A model generated the notes under the pieces. The model was not told the origin of the DNA and ran no database searches. It saw only the letters and a list, made by a program, of their open reading frames with translations. A stretch of DNA of 23,876 bases. Origin: a virus. The stretch covers positions 1 through 23,876 of IMG/VR virus record IMGVR_UViG_3300025128_000335. One strand, written 5' to 3'. Of the stretch, positions 1 to 7,647 are shown in pieces. Positions within the stretch are counted from its first letter, which is position 1. Each line of letters begins with the position of its first letter. The position numbers and the translations under genes were made by a program.

Positions 1-2
1 AA

Positions 3-110
3 CGAAACACAGAAGCCCTGGAAGAATTAGAGGCGTATAGAACCGCTAACCAGGCAGCCGTAGACGCGGTTAACGTACGCAGCCGCCTGATTGAACTAGG
101 CATTAATTAA
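3..110 (+). CDS. C-terminal end of gene upstream of capsid (probable prohead protease), partial
   Basis: An open frame enters from the left edge and ends at TAA 108-110, giving 35 residues that finish RLIELGIN. The residues are charged and helical (TEALEELEAYRTANQ). In HK97-like phages the gene just before the major capsid gene is usually the prohead protease, which often ends in a helical tail of this style; portal or a ClpP-type protease are alternatives. Only position and composition support the call, since no catalytic residues lie in the window. Confidence 0.5.
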   Translation, partial: RNTEALEELEAYRTANQAAVDAVNVRSRLIELGIN

Positions 111-323
111 AACAGTGTCGCATCGCAAATAGGAATCAGTAAATTTAACAACAGTCAGTAACCGAACGCCGCCGGTTAGTAAGTGCTGATTGACAGGCCA
201 CAGCAGAACACCGCAAGGGCTAGTAACTGTTGGTTCGTAGACGTTTTGTAATCACGCAAACCGTTTACCAGCCAAGGGTTATTAGCCCTTTTTGCGTTGG
301 TAAACCCAATGAGGGGTTCAGCA
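111..323 (+). promoter_or_regulatory. Structured leader of the major capsid gene
   Basis: This is a 213-nt gap without a convincing gene inside an otherwise tightly packed head cassette. Two perfect stems cross each other: ACGCAAA 254-260 with TTTGCGT 291-297, and GTTTACCA 263-270 with TGGTAAAC 298-305, which is a pseudoknot geometry. A small hairpin AAGGG 274-278 with CCCTT 286-290 nests inside and is followed by TTT. A competing 12-bp pairing joins 215-226 to 279-290 with one G-U pair. CAACAGT 149-155 can also pair with ACTGTTG 226-232. A perfect TTGACA lies at 190-195 but has no -10 box at normal spacing. A leader that controls capsid expression, or a terminator with an alternative fold, is inferred. 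Confidence 0.5.
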
Positions 324-1637
324 ATGGACAATATCAAACAGCTAAACGAACAGCGGCAGCAATTGGCCGCCGAAATTAAAGACCTAGCCGAACGGCAAAA
401 CGAATGGTCAGTAGAAGACCGCGAAGTATGGGAGCGCGTTAACGCCGCATACGACGACAACCAGGGACAATTAGACGCTGAAAAGGAACGGCTAGAAGTT
501 AGCGCCCGCGCTAACGAAGTAGCAGAAGCCAAAGACATTCAGCAGTTTAAAGCAGACCGCGAAACCCGCGAAATTAACCGCCCGGTTAACGAAGTGGAAC
601 GCCGCGCAGCCTTTTTGTGTTGGGCGCGTTTTCAACAGGGCCTAGACACCACAGAAGAACAGCGGCAAGCCGCTAAACGTTGCGGTGTTAACTGGCAGTC
701 TAAACACTACGATATCGGCCTACCTGGTACACCAGCAGGCTATAGCGTACGCGGTTACGGCGCTGAGTACCGTGCGCAGGCCACGACTTCAGATTCCGTC
801 GGTGGCGCGTTAATTCCCGAGGGCTTCAGCAACGAGCTAGAGCGCGCGTTACTAAGCTATGGCGGGCCGCGACGTGTAGCCCGAATTATTCGGACTAGCA
901 GCGGTAATCCAATCCCGTGGCCGACCGTTAACGATTCGAGCAACAAAGGCCAGCTATTAAGTGAAAACGCAGCCATTAGCGAAACCGCAGTAACGTTCGG
1001 TAGTGAAACGCTAAATGCTTATAAGTATTCATCTGATAGCGTTTTGGTATCCGCCGAATTAATGCAGGATAGTTTTTTTGATCTATCCTCGGAAATCGGT
1101 TCTATGCTCGGCGAACGTTTGGGCCGCATTACTAGCGAACACTTCACAACCGGCACTGGTTCGTCACAGCCAGAAGGCGTTGTAGTTGGTTCGGTAGCTG
1201 GCGTTACAGCCGCAAGCGCAACAGCGATTGCAGCAGATGAACTGATCGAACTAGTTCATAGCGTCGACCCTGCCTACCGTGAGTCCGCGGGCTGGATGAT
1301 GCACGATAACGTTATTCTGGCAATCAGAAAACTTAAAGACTCTGACGGTCAGTACCTATGGCAACCAGGACTACAAGCAAGCGAACCAGATCGCCTGCTA
1401 GGTAAGCCCGTTGTCGTTAACCAGGATATGGCCAGCAGCATTGCAACAACCGCTAAAACGGTTTTGTTTGGCGATTTTAGCCGGTTCATTATCCGCGACG
1501 TAGCAAACGTACGCCTTATGCGTCTTGACGAACGATACGCAGACTACGACCAAACAGGCTTTATCGCCTTTAGTCGTCACGACAGCGTAGTTTTAGACGC
1601 CGGTTCGAATCCCATTAAACACCTGGTACAGGCTTAA
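324..1637 (+). CDS. Major capsid protein, HK97 fold
   Basis: This 437-residue protein is the structural subunit of the icosahedral head. The first ~80 residues are charged and helical (QLNEQRQQLAAEIKDLAERQ), as expected for the scaffolding delta domain that the prohead protease removes. A linker leads to TTSDSVGGALIPEG at about 154-167, the typical start of the mature HK97-type subunit, followed by the family's beta-rich and helical body (SSDSVLVSAELMQDSFFDL). ATG 324 is preferred because GAGGGG at 311-316 sits 7 nt upstream; an in-frame TTG at 297 and ATG at 309 lie inside the leader stems. The stop overlaps the next start (TAATG). The family call is firm; the cleavage position is inferred. 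Confidence 0.93.
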   Translation: MDNIKQLNEQRQQLAAEIKDLAERQNEWSVEDREVWERVNAAYDDNQGQLDAEKERLEVSARANEVAEAKDIQQFKADRETREINRPVNEVERRAAFLCWARFQQGLDTTEEQRQAAKRCGVNWQSKHYDIGLPGTPAGYSVRGYGAEYRAQATTSDSVGGALIPEGFSNELERALLSYGGPRRVARIIRTSSGNPIPWPTVNDSSNKGQLLSENAAISETAVTFGSETLNAYKYSSDSVLVSAELMQDSFFDLSSEIGSMLGERLGRITSEHFTTGTGSSQPEGVVVGSVAGVTAASATAIAADELIELVHSVDPAYRESAGWMMHDNVILAIRKLKDSDGQYLWQPGLQASEPDRLLGKPVVVNQDMASSIATTAKTVLFGDFSRFIIRDVANVRLMRLDERYADYDQTGFIAFSRHDSVVLDAGSNPIKHLVQA

Positions 1638-1825
1638 TGTTAATTCGACTGTTAACCGGGATCGTTGGCGATCGTTTCAGTTACCGCGCAGGTGACGAAA
1701 TCGAAGTACCCGACGACCTGGCCGAACGTTTGATCGCGAAGAAGCAGGCCGAAGCCGTCACCCGTAAGAAGGTGGCGGCTAAGGCCGTTTCTAAACCTGT
1801 TAAGAAAACGAAGAAGCGCAAATGA
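1637..1825 (+). CDS. Small head-region protein with lysine-rich tail
   Basis: This 62-residue protein starts on the TAATG that ends the capsid gene and overlaps the next gene by 4 nt, so it is translationally coupled to both. The N-terminal half (LLTGIVGDRFSYRAGDEIEVPDD) is a small beta-rich unit followed by AERLIAKKQAEAV. Proteins of this shape often lie between the capsid and head-tail connector genes of tailed phages. The last 20 residues are almost all lysine, alanine and valine, which could bind DNA or an acidic partner. The precise function is not known. Confidence 0.75.
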   Translation: MLIRLLTGIVGDRFSYRAGDEIEVPDDLAERLIAKKQAEAVTRKKVAAKAVSKPVKKTKKRK

Positions 1826-2427
1826 ATTACGGCGTAAAACTTGTTACCGCCGCTACCGAGGAACCGGTAACGACCGCAGAAGCTAAAACGCATTTAGCCG
1901 TAGACGATAGCTACTACGATTCGTTTATAGGCGACCTGATAACCGCCGCCCGTAGCCAAATAGAAGACCTAACAAACCTACAAATGGTTACGGCTACCTA
2001 CGATTTATACCTGGATAGATTCCCGGCTGGCCGCGAGGCGCTGAATATACCCAAAGGCCATTTACAAAGCGTAACGAGTATTACGTACGTAGATACCGCC
2101 GGGGCTAGTCAAACCCTGGCCGGATCCGATTACAGCGTCATAACTAGCCGTTCGGTAGGTTTTGTAGAGCCGGTCTACGATAAGACATGGCCGATAGCCC
2201 GCAAACAATCCGACGCGGTAACGGTTAGATTTGTTGCCGGTTATGGGGCCGCCGCAGATGTACCGCAGGGACTCAAACAGGCAATTTTACTACTGGTCGG
2301 CAGCATGTTCGAAAACCGCGAAGGCACCCAGGCAGGGCCAGCGGGCGTTGTGCCTGTAGCCGTTAAAAGTCTGGTTAACCAGTTTCAGTTAGGGGATTCC
2401 TATACATGGTATGGGCAGGACAACTAA
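1822..2427 (+). CDS. Head-tail connector protein, gp6/phiE125 gp8-like
   Basis: This 201-residue protein likely forms the adaptor ring under the portal that joins head to tail. The opening VTTAEAKTHLAVDDSYYDSFIGDLITAA, then RSQIEDLTNLQMVTATYDLYLDRFP, is the hallmark of the gp6-like connector family: a short helix, then a helical bundle, then a beta-rich part. The rest (LNIPKGHLQSVTSITYVD; VRFVAGYG; GLKQAILLLVGSMFENRE) follows the usual order of the family, and the length is normal. It overlaps the lysine-rich gene by 4 nt and the next gene by 22 nt, in the standard connector-adaptor order. Confidence 0.88.
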   Translation: MNYGVKLVTAATEEPVTTAEAKTHLAVDDSYYDSFIGDLITAARSQIEDLTNLQMVTATYDLYLDRFPAGREALNIPKGHLQSVTSITYVDTAGASQTLAGSDYSVITSRSVGFVEPVYDKTWPIARKQSDAVTVRFVAGYGAAADVPQGLKQAILLLVGSMFENREGTQAGPAGVVPVAVKSLVNQFQLGDSYTWYGQDN

Positions 2428-2747
2428 GACGCCGCCTAACGCTAGAACAGCGGGCAACGACGGTAGACGACGCGGGCCAGGTAGATAACACCTGGACGAC
2501 CGCTGACACGTTTAGCGGTTCCGTACTTGATAAGGGCGGGGCCGAAACGATAAAGGGCGACCAGGTAAGCGCCACCACTACAACGGTAGTTATTATGCGA
2601 ACGCCGCGAAACAATACGACGCCAACGCCACAGATGCGGTTAACGTTCGACCATGACGGTAATACAAGAACGTTAAACATTGAATCGGTACAGCATCGCG
2701 ACGCTAAACAGCGTGAACTCTGGTTGTATTGCAGCGAGGCCAGCTAA
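2406..2747 (+). CDS. Phage head closure protein (head-tail adaptor, SPP1 gp16-like)
   Basis: This 113-residue protein has the small beta-barrel pattern of head closure proteins. It starts with a basic LRRRLTLEQRATTVDDAGQ segment, followed by VDNTWTTADTFSGSVLDKGG and a closing MRLTFDHDGNTRTLNIESVQ. In the family this ring closes the portal channel after DNA packaging. Its start lies 22 nt inside the connector gene and its stop forms TAATG with the next gene. Length and neighbours both fit. Confidence 0.85.
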   Translation: MVWAGQLRRRLTLEQRATTVDDAGQVDNTWTTADTFSGSVLDKGGAETIKGDQVSATTTTVVIMRTPRNNTTPTPQMRLTFDHDGNTRTLNIESVQHRDAKQRELWLYCSEAS

Positions 2748-3226
2748 TGCAGAAATCTGGGTTAGAGTTTAAAGGGCTAAAGGCGATGCAATCCCGGCTA
2801 GACAAGCTAGGCGGTAGCGTTAGGCGCGGGTTTGAACGGAAGCTAATTAGCAAGGCCGCGACTATTCAAATGCGGCACATACGAAAAGAAACCCCAAAGG
2901 GCAAAACGGGAAACCTTAAAAAGTCGATTAAACGAAAGCCTAGTAGTAAATGGGCTAGCGCTTCGAAGTTACGGGCCGCTGGCGTTATCGGCGTCGCGAT
3001 CGGACACGAACGACCGCAAGGCGCACACAGTCACCTGGTAGCAGAAGGCCACCGCGCTTTTTACTGGTCGCGAAATGATAGCGGCGAGGTAGTACCAGGC
3101 AGCGACTATTTCCAAAAAGGCTTGGAAAAGGGCAACGCCCAGGTAAACGCCAGTATTAAACAAGAAGCGCGAACGATTTTAAATAAGGTCGTAGCCAAAG
3201 CAAAAAGCAAGAAAAGTAAAAAGTAA
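2747..3226 (+). CDS. HK97 gp10-like neck/tail completion protein
   Basis: This 159-residue basic protein begins at the ATG that overlaps the head-closure stop; an in-frame TTG at 2729 lies inside the previous gene and is not needed. The segment LKAMQSRLDKLGG, then TPKGKTGNLKKSIKRK, and the later HSHLVAEGH fit the HK97 gp10 family, whose members sit at the head-tail junction. It is followed by a DUF3168-like protein as usual. The C-terminus is strongly basic (KVVAKAKSKKSKK). The family call is fairly secure; the structural role is taken from the family. Confidence 0.82.
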   Translation: MQKSGLEFKGLKAMQSRLDKLGGSVRRGFERKLISKAATIQMRHIRKETPKGKTGNLKKSIKRKPSSKWASASKLRAAGVIGVAIGHERPQGAHSHLVAEGHRAFYWSRNDSGEVVPGSDYFQKGLEKGNAQVNASIKQEARTILNKVVAKAKSKKSKK

Positions 3227-3640
3227 ATGGGACATATAGGGCCAGGGGTACGCAGTAAACTTATAGCCGATTCCGACGTTTCGGCGCTGGTAGGTACACG
3301 CATTAGGCCCGACAAACTAGCACAAAAAGAAACGTTACCCGCCATTGTGTACAGCGAACTAAACACCGAACACGACCAGGGAATAGCCGGGCCTGTTGGT
3401 TCAAGGCTTACACGTTTGGCGGTAGGCTGTTTCGATGATTCACGGCTAGGCGCTAACGCCCTGGCCGAAAAAGTACGCCTAGCGATCGACGGGGAGGTCG
3501 GCACGTTTGGCAGCGAAACGGTAGACGCATGTGTACTAGAAGACAGCGACCAACAAGACATACAGCCAGACGACGGTAGCGACGTTGGGCAGTACGTAAC
3601 CACCTTAGTGTTTTTAATCTCGCTACAGGAAACTACTTAA
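3227..3640 (+). CDS. DUF3168-like tail completion / tail terminator protein
   Basis: This 137-residue protein starts at ATG directly after the preceding stop. It contains VRSKLIADSDVSALVGTRI, then LPAIVYSELNTEHDQG, then SRLTRLAVGCFDDSRLGANALAEKVRLAID, which is the order typical of DUF3168 and gp17-like proteins. These form the ring that caps the tail tube and docks to the head. It lies directly before the tail tube gene, as usual. No odd features are seen. Confidence 0.85.
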   Translation: MGHIGPGVRSKLIADSDVSALVGTRIRPDKLAQKETLPAIVYSELNTEHDQGIAGPVGSRLTRLAVGCFDDSRLGANALAEKVRLAIDGEVGTFGSETVDACVLEDSDQQDIQPDDGSDVGQYVTTLVFLISLQETT

Positions 3641-3652
3641 AAGGTAATAACG

Positions 3653-4054
3653 ATGGCTCTAACAGGTAATGGCGCAAGCATATCAATTAGCGGTTTTACT
3701 GGTACGGTTCAAACGATCGCCGGTATTGAACACACGCGCGAAGTAATGGACGTAACCCCCCTGGACGCCGCCGACTTCGAAGAATTCGACCCGGCACCGC
3801 TACGCAATCCGGGCAGCGTTGACGTAGTTTACTTCTATGATTCCAGCAACGAAGCGCCACTAAGCGGCGCAGCAGGAACGGTAACAGTAACCTTCCCATT
3901 AAAAAGCGGGGAATCCACCGCCGCTACGCTATCCGGCACAGGCTTTTTGTCTCGCGCCGGAATCACGGAACTAAACAACACAGATAAAACGATGGGCGAA
4001 ATTACCGTGCAGTGGGACGGCAAAACAGGCCCAGCATATACCGCCGGGAGCTAA
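3653..4054 (+). CDS. Major tail tube protein
   Basis: This 133-residue beta-rich protein is the probable repeating subunit of the tail tube. The N-terminal half reads GNGASISISGFTGTVQTIAGIEHTREVMDVTPLDAADF; the middle (TVTFPLKSGESTAATLSGTG) and the last strands (GEITVQWDGKTGP) match short siphovirus tail tube proteins. AAGG sits 9-10 nt upstream of the ATG, a good ribosome site for an abundant protein. It sits between the tail terminator and the tail chaperone genes. Confidence 0.85.
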   Translation: MALTGNGASISISGFTGTVQTIAGIEHTREVMDVTPLDAADFEEFDPAPLRNPGSVDVVYFYDSSNEAPLSGAAGTVTVTFPLKSGESTAATLSGTGFLSRAGITELNNTDKTMGEITVQWDGKTGPAYTAGS

Positions 4055-4061
4055 TTAAACG

Positions 4062-4334
4062 ATGGCTAAAATCTCGATAGACGACCACCCCAACACAGAC
4101 ATTACAGACGTCAAGATTATCCGCGTAAATGGAATAGGCCCGGCTGCCTATTTCAACGTTGAAAACGCGACCGAATCTATCAGTATCGTAATGACGGTTG
4201 GCAATGAAATTATCGAGAAGATTAACCAGGCGGTTAGCGAGTACACCGGCAGTAAAAAGCGAAAAGTTACTAAACCCCCAAAGGACGAAACGAAGGTGCT
4301 AAACGATGACGACGACAACGACGGCGGGAACTAG
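4062..4334 (+). CDS. Small unknown protein between tail tube and tail chaperone
   Basis: I do not recognise this 90-residue protein. The first ~60 residues look like a compact alpha/beta unit (DVKIIRVNGIGPAAYFNVE, SISIVMTVGNEIIEKINQAVS). The last ~25 are charged: a lysine-rich part (GSKKRKVTKPPKDE) followed by an aspartate-asparagine run. It lies 8 nt after the tail tube stop and overlaps the tail chaperone start by 29 nt, so the acidic end of this protein and the threonine-rich start of the next share DNA. A role in tail assembly is inferred from position only. Confidence 0.7.
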   Translation: MAKISIDDHPNTDITDVKIIRVNGIGPAAYFNVENATESISIVMTVGNEIIEKINQAVSEYTGSKKRKVTKPPKDETKVLNDDDDNDGGN

Positions 4335-4698
4335 AGAGCTACTACTAGGATTTACGAAACGCCGATACCGCGAAGAATGTATTGCGGGTATTAACTGGCG
4401 TTTGAAAAGTTTAACAGAAGGCGAAAAAGCGCGCTTCGAACAGTCATGCCTAAATAAAAAGGGCATGGTACGCGACGACGCGCGCCGCCGTTTGTTAATC
4501 CTGATGCTAGTAGACGACGACGGCGACCAGTTGTTATTGGATACAGACGTTAGGTTACTGGCCGAATTGGACGCGGCAGTAACACAACGCCTGTTTGAAG
4601 TAGCGATGGAGCATGCCGGATTCCAGCCGGATGACGTTGACGACATGGTGAAAAAAAACTCGCAGATAACCCGCGAAGACGATTCGCCTTTAAATTAG
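4306..4698 (+). CDS. Tail assembly chaperone, short form (G-like)
   Basis: This 130-residue protein is the normal-frame product of the tail chaperone locus. In siphoviruses the short form and a frameshifted long form help the tape measure protein assemble the tail. Visible family-like parts are LLLGFTKRRYREECIAGINW, LTEGEKARFE, then RRRLLILMLVDDDGD and ELDAAVTQRLFEVAMEHAGF, ending KKNSQITREDDSPLN. The start overlaps the preceding gene by 29 nt, with AAGG about 10 nt before it. The end holds an A-run that lets part of the ribosomes shift into the -1 frame. Confidence 0.85.
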   Translation: MTTTTTAGTRELLLGFTKRRYREECIAGINWRLKSLTEGEKARFEQSCLNKKGMVRDDARRRLLILMLVDDDGDQLLLDTDVRLLAELDAAVTQRLFEVAMEHAGFQPDDVDDMVKKNSQITREDDSPLN

Positions 4699-4970
4699 CG
4701 CTTGCGCTAGGTGAATGGGACGTGGACGGGCTGCTAGATACGATACCCGCCGAACTGTTTAGCGAGTGGTATTTATACGCCGCCTACTACGAACCGTTCG
4801 GCGACACCTGGTTACAAACCAGTTACATATGCAGCGTAGCTAGTAACATGCTGGCTACAAAGCAGAACGAATTATTAGACCTCGATACCTTCGTACCAAA
4901 AGTAATGGACGAAGTAACCAAGCCTAAAAACGAACTAGACGAAGGGCAGCTAGCCGCCCTCTACGGATAA
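4306..4970 (+). CDS. Tail assembly chaperone, long form made by -1 frameshift (GT-like)
   Basis: Shifting -1 at 4653-4659 joins the short-form frame to a frame running to TAA 4968-4970, giving about 221 residues. The joined part begins LADNPRRRFAFKLALALGEW, which is family-like before any possible start codon; a separate gene starting at GTG 4722 would lose that conserved stretch. It continues DVDGLLDTIPAELFSEW and YYEPFGDTWLQTSYICSVAS, the usual T-domain pattern in which the long form binds the tape measure protein made by the next gene. The T-domain frame has no convincing ribosome site of its own. Confidence 0.82.
4651..4659 (+). promoter_or_regulatory. Programmed -1 ribosomal frameshift site
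   Basis: Eight A residues followed by C are read in the zero frame as AAA AAA AAC, so the heptamer A AAA AAC (4653-4659) is present in the correct phase. This is one of the most efficient known -1 slippery sequences. It lies 39 nt before the zero-frame TAG at 4696-4698, and the -1 frame after it encodes the T-domain. No long downstream hairpin stands out by eye. Confidence 0.85.
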
Positions 4971-4976
4971 AACAAA

Positions 4977-6509
4977 ATGGCCGCAAATCTGGGAAGTATG
5001 GTAGCGAGTCTAACGGTGCAAACGCGCCCGTTTGACAGCGGACTAAAGCGCAGCGCGGGCCAGCTAAACAGGTTTGGTAACCATGTTAAAACGAATACCG
5101 CCAATCTTAAACGCATGGCCGGTACTGCGCTAAAAACCGTTGGCGCGTTTCTTGGTTTTAGGGCCGTTGTAAATATCTTCAACGAAGCACGCGCGGCGAT
5201 CGACAAGGTAACTAAGGCGGCCCGTGGTTTAGGCATGAGCGCCCAAGCGCTCGAACAATGGCAGCACGCCGCAAGCCTGGCAGGGGTTAGCCAGGAAACA
5301 ATGGTAAAAGCCTTTAACAAGCTACCGTTTGTTATCGGCCAGGCCCAGCAAGGTTTAGCAACCTACCAGCGGGCGTTTAAATTGCTGGGCCTAGATGCTA
5401 ACCAGTTAGCTAACCTATCACCCGCGGAACAAATGAAAGAACTGGCCGCGGCAATCAGTCAAATACAAAACCCAACAGACCGCGCCGCGCTGGTTATGCA
5501 GTTATTTGGCTCCAGAATCGGGGCGGAACTAATACCGCTGTTAATGCAGACTACCGAAGAACTACAGGCGCAGTTTAACGAATGGGACGAACTCGCGGGC
5601 ATTATTGGCGGCGTTGGCCGTAAGGCTGTAGAAGATTACAACGATTCGCTAACAAAATTAGACGCTATCTGGCAAGGTCTTAAACGAGCGCTAACCGTTA
5701 CGCTCGCAACCGCACTAACGCCGATTGTAAACACGTTTATAGACTGGCGACGCGCGTTAAACGATCTAGACCCGCGGCTAGCCGCCATAATTACCGGCAC
5801 CCTTAAATTTGTCGCCGCCATGACGGGGTTAATTGTAGCCTATCGCCTTTTTGCGCTAACGCTAAAAGCAGTTAACGTTCTATTAGACGCGCAACTGATT
5901 AAAAAGTTAGCGTTACTTGCAGTAGCTAACCCGTTTATGGCGGCGCTGGTCGGTTTTACCGGTCTATTTGTTTCTATCGGTCTGGCGATGGACGACGGCA
6001 AAAAAGCGGCTAAGGATCTAGGCAAGGAAATTGAAAACGAAACGCAAAAAATGTTATCCGCCATTGGAGCCGCTACACAATTAGCCGCAAAAATGGACTC
6101 GCTACGGGCCGCAGCCGAATCGCTAAAGCAAACCCTACGTACGCCTTTCGAAATATTCCGCGACGAACTAACCCAGTTAGTAGAGTTAAGCACCTGGATA
6201 GATGACCAGACGGGGTTACCGTTTATCGACACAGACACGTTTAACCGCGGGATAGCCGCCGCAGTAGATAAGCTGGCAAAGGCGTTAAACCTAGCACAGA
6301 AAATACGCGACGCACTTAAACCAGTCGCGGCGGTACGTCTGGGAACGATGGCGGAAGTTGAAGCCCGGCACGAATCCGAACGACAAGTAAAAGCCCAGGG
6401 ACAGTACCAAAATCAGATACTAAAACTACGTCAAAAAGCGAACGGAATGTTAGCCCAGATCCAGGCGAACACCGCCGCCCAACCACCCATAGCGAACGTA
6501 CAACCATAA
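4977..6509 (+). CDS. Tail tape measure protein
   Basis: This 510-residue protein likely sets tail length and leads DNA ejection. It begins LGSMVASLTVQTRPFDSGLK, then coiled-coil and amphipathic segments (RSAGQLNRFGNHVKTNTANLKRM) that are common at the start of tape measure proteins. A hydrophobic block lies at about residues 268-338 (FVAAMTGLIVAYRLFALTL; ALLAVANPFMAALVGFTGLF). The C-terminal part is again helical and glutamine-rich. It follows the frameshifted chaperone locus, its normal position. At about 0.15 nm per residue the tail would be near 75 nm, which is short for a siphovirus. Confidence 0.85.
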   Translation: MAANLGSMVASLTVQTRPFDSGLKRSAGQLNRFGNHVKTNTANLKRMAGTALKTVGAFLGFRAVVNIFNEARAAIDKVTKAARGLGMSAQALEQWQHAASLAGVSQETMVKAFNKLPFVIGQAQQGLATYQRAFKLLGLDANQLANLSPAEQMKELAAAISQIQNPTDRAALVMQLFGSRIGAELIPLLMQTTEELQAQFNEWDELAGIIGGVGRKAVEDYNDSLTKLDAIWQGLKRALTVTLATALTPIVNTFIDWRRALNDLDPRLAAIITGTLKFVAAMTGLIVAYRLFALTLKAVNVLLDAQLIKKLALLAVANPFMAALVGFTGLFVSIGLAMDDGKKAAKDLGKEIENETQKMLSAIGAATQLAAKMDSLRAAAESLKQTLRTPFEIFRDELTQLVELSTWIDDQTGLPFIDTDTFNRGIAAAVDKLAKALNLAQKIRDALKPVAAVRLGTMAEVEARHESERQVKAQGQYQNQILKLRQKANGMLAQIQANTAAQPPIANVQP

Positions 6510-7633
6510 TGTCAGTAACAGAAGTAATTAAACAATACGGTGGCCGCCAGGCGAATTACGATTACCCTGGTAAGGCTAGTTACACGATGCGTTATATCGT
6601 CAAAACCGACGACGTTAACGACGGCATGGACGCCGTAATGCTATCTGACGAAATTCCATCGCCGGGCGATACCTGGGACATTGGGCACGACGACGACGCC
6701 ACCAGCATCGCTAAAAAATTTAGTATTGAAGAACTCGAACAAAACCTATGGCAAGTAACGGTAACGTTTGGCGCGCGGGATAAAGATAATAAAAGCAATA
6801 ACCCTAGCGGCGACTGGAGACTTGAAGGGCCAGAAATCGACGTTAGCACAACGAGCGTAAGCCGCCCCGCCGAATATGGCACGTATTGCGGTCAATTCCT
6901 CGTACAGGGCGGCGGTAACGCAATGCCGGTTATCATGGGGCCGCATAAAGGACAGGTAGCCCAGTTCGACGCCCGCGGGCCGATAACCCAGGACTTCGCG
7001 ACGCCCGGCGGTAACTTTATAGCCGGTGGTATTAGTAACGCCATACCTATAACCAACAGTGCCTGGACACCGTTTGACCCGCCGCCAGAAGCAGAGTATA
7101 GCCGTTTATCTATTCGAATTACGCGTAACCATGCTGTTTACCCTACAGCCTTAATGGGCGCGTACCAGGACACGGTAAACGCCGCGCCGTTCTTTATTAA
7201 TATCAACGGGTTTCAATTAATGGTACCGCGTTTTGTCGCCCGTTTAGTTGGCGTTAGTGGCAGCCGCCAGTTTGCCGAGGAATCGCCTTACTGGCGCGTA
7301 TCGTATGAACTGCTACTAGACTTTTACACTACCTGGCGGGTACTGCTACTGGATCGCGGATACCAGGAAGCGAAAGAAGAAGAGGACGCGCAATCACTGC
7401 GCGATAGTGACGAGAACGGCGACCCTATACCGCTGGGTATGAACAAAGAAAAACACAACATCATAGACGATAAGGGCCTACCGTTAACCGCGCCTGTTTT
7501 AATGGACGGCCACGGCAAAGTAATGATGGGCGGTTCGACGCCCGTTTATCTCTGGTATGCGATTTACCAGGAAAGAGATTTTTCGCGATTACAGTTTCAT
7601 AACCCCGGCCCTATTTTAGTAATGCCGAATTAA
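6509..7633 (+). CDS. Unknown structural protein after the tape measure (tail-tip candidate)
   Basis: I cannot assign this 374-residue protein to a named family. It starts on the TAATG that ends the tape measure gene. It is rich in beta strands and aromatic residues: YTMRYIVKTDDVNDGMDAV, WQVTVTFGARD, and a later part with SPYWRVSYELLLDF and TTWRVLLLDRGYQEA. The C-terminal ~100 residues contain an acidic stretch (KEEEDAQSLRDSDENGDPI) and end PVYLWYAIYQERDFSRL. Position and the mixed beta architecture suggest a distal tail or baseplate hub component. Confidence 0.7.
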   Translation: MSVTEVIKQYGGRQANYDYPGKASYTMRYIVKTDDVNDGMDAVMLSDEIPSPGDTWDIGHDDDATSIAKKFSIEELEQNLWQVTVTFGARDKDNKSNNPSGDWRLEGPEIDVSTTSVSRPAEYGTYCGQFLVQGGGNAMPVIMGPHKGQVAQFDARGPITQDFATPGGNFIAGGISNAIPITNSAWTPFDPPPEAEYSRLSIRITRNHAVYPTALMGAYQDTVNAAPFFININGFQLMVPRFVARLVGVSGSRQFAEESPYWRVSYELLLDFYTTWRVLLLDRGYQEAKEEEDAQSLRDSDENGDPIPLGMNKEKHNIIDDKGLPLTAPVLMDGHGKVMMGGSTPVYLWYAIYQERDFSRLQFHNPGPILVMPN

Positions 7634-7647
7634 AGGAATAACACGCA

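Noticed and set aside
190-226. Strong promoter from the perfect TTGACA at 190-195
   Set aside because: No acceptable -10 box lies 16-18 bp downstream; the hexamer alone is not enough.
176-538. Leftward 120-residue frame over the capsid leader
   Set aside because: It is serine-rich shadow sequence opposite the capsid gene, without a ribosome site or recognisable family.
4722-4970. Independent 82-residue gene starting at GTG 4722
   Set aside because: Family-like sequence in this frame begins upstream of the GTG, and a slippery site in the right phase joins it to the preceding frame.
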